Source: DATAEK01 sp036258055
Lineage (GTDB): Bacteria > Acidobacteriota > Vicinamibacteria > Vicinamibacterales > 2-12-FULL-66-21
Assembly: GCA_036258055.1 (NCBI GenBank)
Contig: DATAEK010000054.1
Span: forward strand, 1-17,413
Reading direction: 5' to 3'
Length of the DNA stretch: 17,413 nt
Position numbers and translations under genes: made by a program. Positions 14,646 through 17,413 of the stretch are shown in pieces (the stretch's first letter is position 1; each line of letters begins with the position of its first letter). The notes beneath the pieces were generated by a model. That model had not been told where the DNA came from. It did no database searches and saw only the letters and a program-made list of their open reading frames with translations.

Positions 14646-15422
14646 ATGCACACCTCTGGCATCGGGGGGGCGGCCCGGCTCCCGGTTCTGGCGCTCATCG
14701 CGATCGTCGCGGTGGGTGGCTGCGAAGTCCGCTCCCGATCCGAGCGTTCAGAGCGACCGCGCGGTGACCGGGCCGAGGCCCCGTATCAGGCGGAGGTCGA
14801 GGAAGGGCTGGGCGCCGCCGTCGCCATCCTCATCGACACCTCGGGCTCGATGCGCGACGAAGCGCCGGGAGACGGCCGCCCGAAGCACGTCGTGGCGCGG
14901 CAGGCGCTCGAGCAGATGCTCGACGCCACCGACGCGTTTGTCGCCAAACGGCCGGACTTTCCGATCAAAATCGGCATCTACAGTTTCTCGAGCGACGTCC
15001 ACCAACTCCTGTCGATTCGGAAGTACGATCGCGCGGAAGTGCGGGCGGCGCTCACGACGCTGCCCGGTCCGTCAGGAGGCACGGCAATCGGCGACGCCAT
15101 GCGCGACGCGCGGCCCGCGCTGTACCGCTCCGGCGTCTTCCGTAAGTATCTGCTGGTCGTCACCGACGGCGAGAATACACGCGGCCGCGATCCCGAGTCG
15201 GTCGCGCGCGACATTTTCCGGAAGAGTGACGGCGCGGTGCAGATCTACTTCGTCGCCTTCGACACGAGCCCGGCGAAGTTCGCGTTTCTGAAGGACGTGG
15301 GTGGCGACGTCGTCGGCGCCGGCACTGGACCGGAACTGCGCACGGCGCTCGACGGCATCTATCAGGGCAAGATCCTCGCGGAAGCAGTCGACGCAGGGGA
15401 GCGGGAACCCGTCAAGAAGTAA
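14646..15422 (+). CDS. VWA-domain lipoprotein
   Basis: A 258-residue protein with a lipoprotein signal peptide (RLPVLALIAIVAVGGC, lipid-attached C26) and a charged linker (27-52). The von Willebrand type A domain (about 56-240) has a complete metal-ion-dependent adhesion site: DTSGS at 64-68, T146 in SGGTAIGDA, and D174 in VTDGEN. It is therefore expected to bind Mg and a protein ligand at the membrane surface. Residue 27 is Glu, which gives no inner-membrane Asp+2 retention signal, so outer-membrane anchoring is possible. The PspA gene begins 20 bp downstream in the same direction, so the two probably form an operon. No strong ribosome binding site is seen, and the start rests on the signal peptide and promoter position. 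Confidence 0.85.
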   Translation: MHTSGIGGAARLPVLALIAIVAVGGCEVRSRSERSERPRGDRAEAPYQAEVEEGLGAAVAILIDTSGSMRDEAPGDGRPKHVVARQALEQMLDATDAFVAKRPDFPIKIGIYSFSSDVHQLLSIRKYDRAEVRAALTTLPGPSGGTAIGDAMRDARPALYRSGVFRKYLLVVTDGENTRGRDPESVARDIFRKSDGAVQIYFVAFDTSPAKFAFLKDVGGDVVGAGTGPELRTALDGIYQGKILAEAVDAGEREPVKK

Positions 15423-15429
15423 ACACGTC

Positions 15430-15435
15430 AAGGAG
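15430..15435 (+). promoter_or_regulatory. Ribosome binding site fixing a GTG start
   Basis: AAGGAG lies 7 nt before GTG 15443. The first in-frame ATG is far inside the protein (codon 30), which supports the GTG start of the PspA-like gene. Confidence 0.75.
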
Positions 15436-15442
15436 ATCAACG

Positions 15443-16201
15443 GTGATCTTTCACAAGTTCTGGTCCGCGTTCGTGGCGCAGCTGAACAAGGTGGCTAACA
15501 TCTTCTGGGAGGCGGATCCGATCGCGCAGATGCGATACGAGTACGACAAAGCCGTCGAGCAGCTCAAGGAAGGGCGGCTCGGCCTCGAACAGTACCGTGG
15601 CCTGGTCGAGCGGGTCACACGTCAGGTCTCCGCCAACAAGTCGCACGTCCAGAAGCTCGAAGCCGAAACCAAAGCCTACCTCAAAGCCGGCGATCGCCAG
15701 ACCGCCGCCAAGTTCGCGCTGGAGCTGCAGAAGGCCAAAGAGGAGCTCGCGGCCAACGACCAGCAGCTGCAGATGCACGAAACGGCGTACGGCAACAGCC
15801 TCCGCAAGATCCAGCACGCCAACGAGAAGCTGATCGAGCTGCGCGAGAGGATCCAGAAGTACGACGCCGAGCTCAAGATGAGCGCCGCGGAAGCCGAGAT
15901 CGCGAAGCTCTCCGAGACGTTCGACGTGAACCTGACGACGGATTTCGGGGAGATCGAGAGCGTCATCCAGCAGAGGATCGATCAGAACCGCGGCAAGGTG
16001 CGGGTGGCGGCGGATCTCTCGCAGAAGGGGATCGCCGAGATCGATGCCGAGGAGCGGATGCGCGGGGAGCTGGCCGAACAGGCGCTCACGAACTTCGAGA
16101 TCGAGCTGGGGCTCAAGTCGCCGGAAACCACACCGGTCGCGGCAACGGCGAAGGACCTGGGCCCGGCCACCGAAAAAGCCGTCGAGAAGCAGACGAACTA
16201 G
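15443..16201 (+). CDS. PspA/IM30 (Vipp1-like) family protein
   Basis: A 252-residue helical protein. An amphipathic N-terminal helix (IFHKFWSAFVAQLNKVANIFWE) is followed by long coiled-coil helices (about 28-215) rich in Glu, Lys, Gln and Ala: AQMRYEYDKAVEQLKEGRLG, then KSHVQKLEAETKAYLKAGDR and ALELQKAKEELAANDQQLQM. The order and length fit the PspA/IM30 family, which polymerises on the inner membrane like ESCRT-III and protects or remodels it. The C-terminal 35 residues are Pro/Ala-rich and probably flexible. No PspF- or PspBC-like gene is nearby, so regulation differs from the enterobacterial phage-shock system. The GTG start is backed by AAGGAG. Confidence 0.85.
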   Translation: MIFHKFWSAFVAQLNKVANIFWEADPIAQMRYEYDKAVEQLKEGRLGLEQYRGLVERVTRQVSANKSHVQKLEAETKAYLKAGDRQTAAKFALELQKAKEELAANDQQLQMHETAYGNSLRKIQHANEKLIELRERIQKYDAELKMSAAEAEIAKLSETFDVNLTTDFGEIESVIQQRIDQNRGKVRVAADLSQKGIAEIDAEERMRGELAEQALTNFEIELGLKSPETTPVAATAKDLGPATEKAVEKQTN

Positions 16202-16215
16202 GAATGGATCGGCAC

Positions 16216-16240
16216 GGCCGCGACGCGCCGGGTCGCGGCC
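16216..16240 (+). other. Intercistronic hairpin between PspA and solute-binding genes
   Basis: GGCCGCGAC (16216-16224) and GTCGCGGCC (16232-16240) form a perfect 9-bp stem with a 7-nt loop, 15 bp after the PspA stop. No T-run follows. It could be a partial terminator or mRNA stabiliser setting different expression of the genes on either side. The rest of the 123-bp gap shows only the AGAGGAG ribosome binding site at 16306-16312. Confidence 0.5.
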
Positions 16241-16324
16241 ATCGTGTGTTCGCGCGTGTCGTGTTTTTCGCGCCGCTCCCGCGCTCCATGCCGGAGCCGG
16301 CGCTCAGAGGAGACCACAGACATC

Positions 16325-17413
16325 ATGGCGAATGGACAGCCCAGACCCGCGTTCTACGTTGCCGTCCTGCTCGTCGTGCTCGGCCTCGTCGGCCTTGCGC
16401 TCTGGCGCTACGGCGCCATCGGACCAAAGAACCAGGCGGGGCAGATCTCGAGCGACGAGTTGAAACAGATGCAGAAGGGCGCGGAAGCGCCCGACGCGTC
16501 CGGGATCACCACGGTCAAGGAATACAACTACGTGGCGGCCGCGAAGCTCCCCGAGGTGAAAGGAATCTCCAGTTACACGCCGATGGCGGACCGCACAGTC
16601 CGGTTCGCGATCAACGTGTGGGCCGGGTGGAGCCCGATCATCTACGCGAACAACGGCTTCAAGGCGAGCAAGGTGTGGAAGAGCCCGGGCGGGAAGGATT
16701 TCAAGGTCGAGCTCGTCCTGATCGATGACCCCGTCGCCATGCGCGATGCGTTCGCAGCCGGCAACATCCAGGTCGGGTGGGCGACGCTCGACATGATCCC
16801 GCTCTTCATGGAAGGGCTCCGCAAAGACAGCCGGGTCATGCCGCGCGTCTACCAGCAGGTCGACTGGTCGAACGGCGGCGACGGCATCGTCGTCCGCGAC
16901 TCGATCAAGACGATGGCCGACCTGCGCGGGAAGACGGTGGTCCTCGCGCAGAACTCGCCGTCGCACTTCTTCGTGCTGAACGCGCTCATCAACTCGGGCG
17001 TGCAGCCGGCGGAAGTGGAGTTCAAGTTCACCCAGGACGCGTTCCAGGCGGCGGCGGCGTTCAATGCCGACAAGCGGCTTGCCGGCGCGGTCAGCTGGGC
17101 GCCGGACATCTACAACCTCGAGAAGGTCAAGGGCAACAAGATCATCGTCACGACCGCGACCGCCAACAAGCTGATCGCGGACGTCTGGTTCGCGCGGGCC
17201 GACTTCGCGAAGGACAACCCCGACATCATGGAAGGGATCGTCCGGGGCATCTTCGACGCGATGGTCGATCTCAAGCAGCAGGAGGCGAAGCAGAAGGTCG
17301 CGAAGCTGATGGCGACCGGCTACTCGATCCCCGAAGGGGACGCGCTCGGCATGCTCGGTGACGCGCACTCGACCAACTACGCCGAGAACCGCGACTTCTT
17401 CCTGAACCAGAAC
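16325..17413 (+). CDS. Membrane-anchored NMT1/SsuA-type solute-binding protein (partial)
   Basis: The frame is open to the right edge (363 codons seen, no stop). Residues 9-28 form an uncleaved membrane anchor (AFYVAVLLVVLGLVGLALWRYG). A linker of about 55 residues follows, then a type 2 periplasmic-binding fold of the NMT1/SsuA/TauA sort: TVRFAINVWAGWSPIIYANN, GFKASKVWK, DDPVAMRDAFAAGNIQVGWA, SIKTMADLRGKTVVLAQNSP, AGAVSWAPDIYNL and NPDIMEGIVRGIFDAM. Classical members feed nitrate, taurine or thiamine-precursor ABC importers, but here the anchor and the VWA/PspA neighbours suggest an envelope-stress or membrane-maintenance role. Related proteins can carry a C-terminal OmpA domain, which would lie outside the window. 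AGAGGAG at 16306-16312 is 12 nt before the ATG. Confidence 0.85.
   Translation, partial: MANGQPRPAFYVAVLLVVLGLVGLALWRYGAIGPKNQAGQISSDELKQMQKGAEAPDASGITTVKEYNYVAAAKLPEVKGISSYTPMADRTVRFAINVWAGWSPIIYANNGFKASKVWKSPGGKDFKVELVLIDDPVAMRDAFAAGNIQVGWATLDMIPLFMEGLRKDSRVMPRVYQQVDWSNGGDGIVVRDSIKTMADLRGKTVVLAQNSPSHFFVLNALINSGVQPAEVEFKFTQDAFQAAAAFNADKRLAGAVSWAPDIYNLEKVKGNKIIVTTATANKLIADVWFARADFAKDNPDIMEGIVRGIFDAMVDLKQQEAKQKVAKLMATGYSIPEGDALGMLGDAHSTNYAENRDFFLNQN

Noticed and set aside
16304..17368. A 354-codon minus-strand frame opposite the solute-binding protein
   Set aside because: It is rich in Arg, Asp, His and Val, as expected of an antisense frame in GC-rich DNA. The plus strand has a clear binding-protein fold and membrane anchor.

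Overview
The window is GC-rich bacterial DNA with densely packed genes on both strands. No gene here is decisive for taxonomy. The mix suggests a free-living soil or sediment Acidobacteriota, perhaps Vicinamibacteria-like: a winged-helix/TPR regulator with a membrane segment, a large secreted M14 peptidase with Gly/Arg-rich linkers, an NTT-type nucleotide carrier, a remnant of a symporter/solute-binding fusion, and a VWA-PspA-binding protein cluster. That assignment is inference. I see no rRNA, tRNA, CRISPR array or intact insertion sequence.

Left part (1-4325). A ToxR/CadC-like winged-helix regulator with TPR repeats runs off the left edge on the minus strand. Diverging from it are a secreted YncE-type beta-propeller and an exported alkaline-phosphatase-superfamily enzyme. 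The shared upstream region holds three GTTCAC motifs at exact 11-bp steps, the layout of an OmpR/PhoB/PhoP-type site, so this may be a phosphate-scavenging locus. The phosphatase looks circularly permuted: the block with the last metal-binding histidine lies at the N-terminus instead of the C-terminus.

Middle part (4326-10250). After a remnant of a PQQ-type propeller gene and a hairpin comes a secreted M14 zinc carboxypeptidase (984 aa, minus). Next are a PAS protein (minus) and a fragment of a sensor histidine kinase ATPase domain (plus). A Gfo/Idh/MocA oxidoreductase follows, coupled through a TAATG overlap to a small basic DUF6496-type protein (both minus).

Right-middle part (10500-14390). 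A YciE/DUF892 ferritin-like stress protein ends at a 13-bp hairpin. Then come a decayed dicarboxylate symporter/solute-binding fusion gene, an ATP/ADP-translocase-like carrier, a 205-bp block of degenerate GGTTCTCGGTTC repeats between convergent genes, and a Tat-exported dienelactone hydrolase (minus).

Right part (14646-17413). A probable envelope operon reads to the right: a VWA lipoprotein, a PspA/IM30 membrane-remodelling protein, and a membrane-anchored NMT1/SsuA-type solute-binding protein that runs off the right edge. A well-formed sigma-70-like promoter precedes it.

Three gene remnants (PQQ propeller, histidine kinase, symporter/SBP) within 8 kb show that the region is eroding between intact housekeeping and envelope genes.
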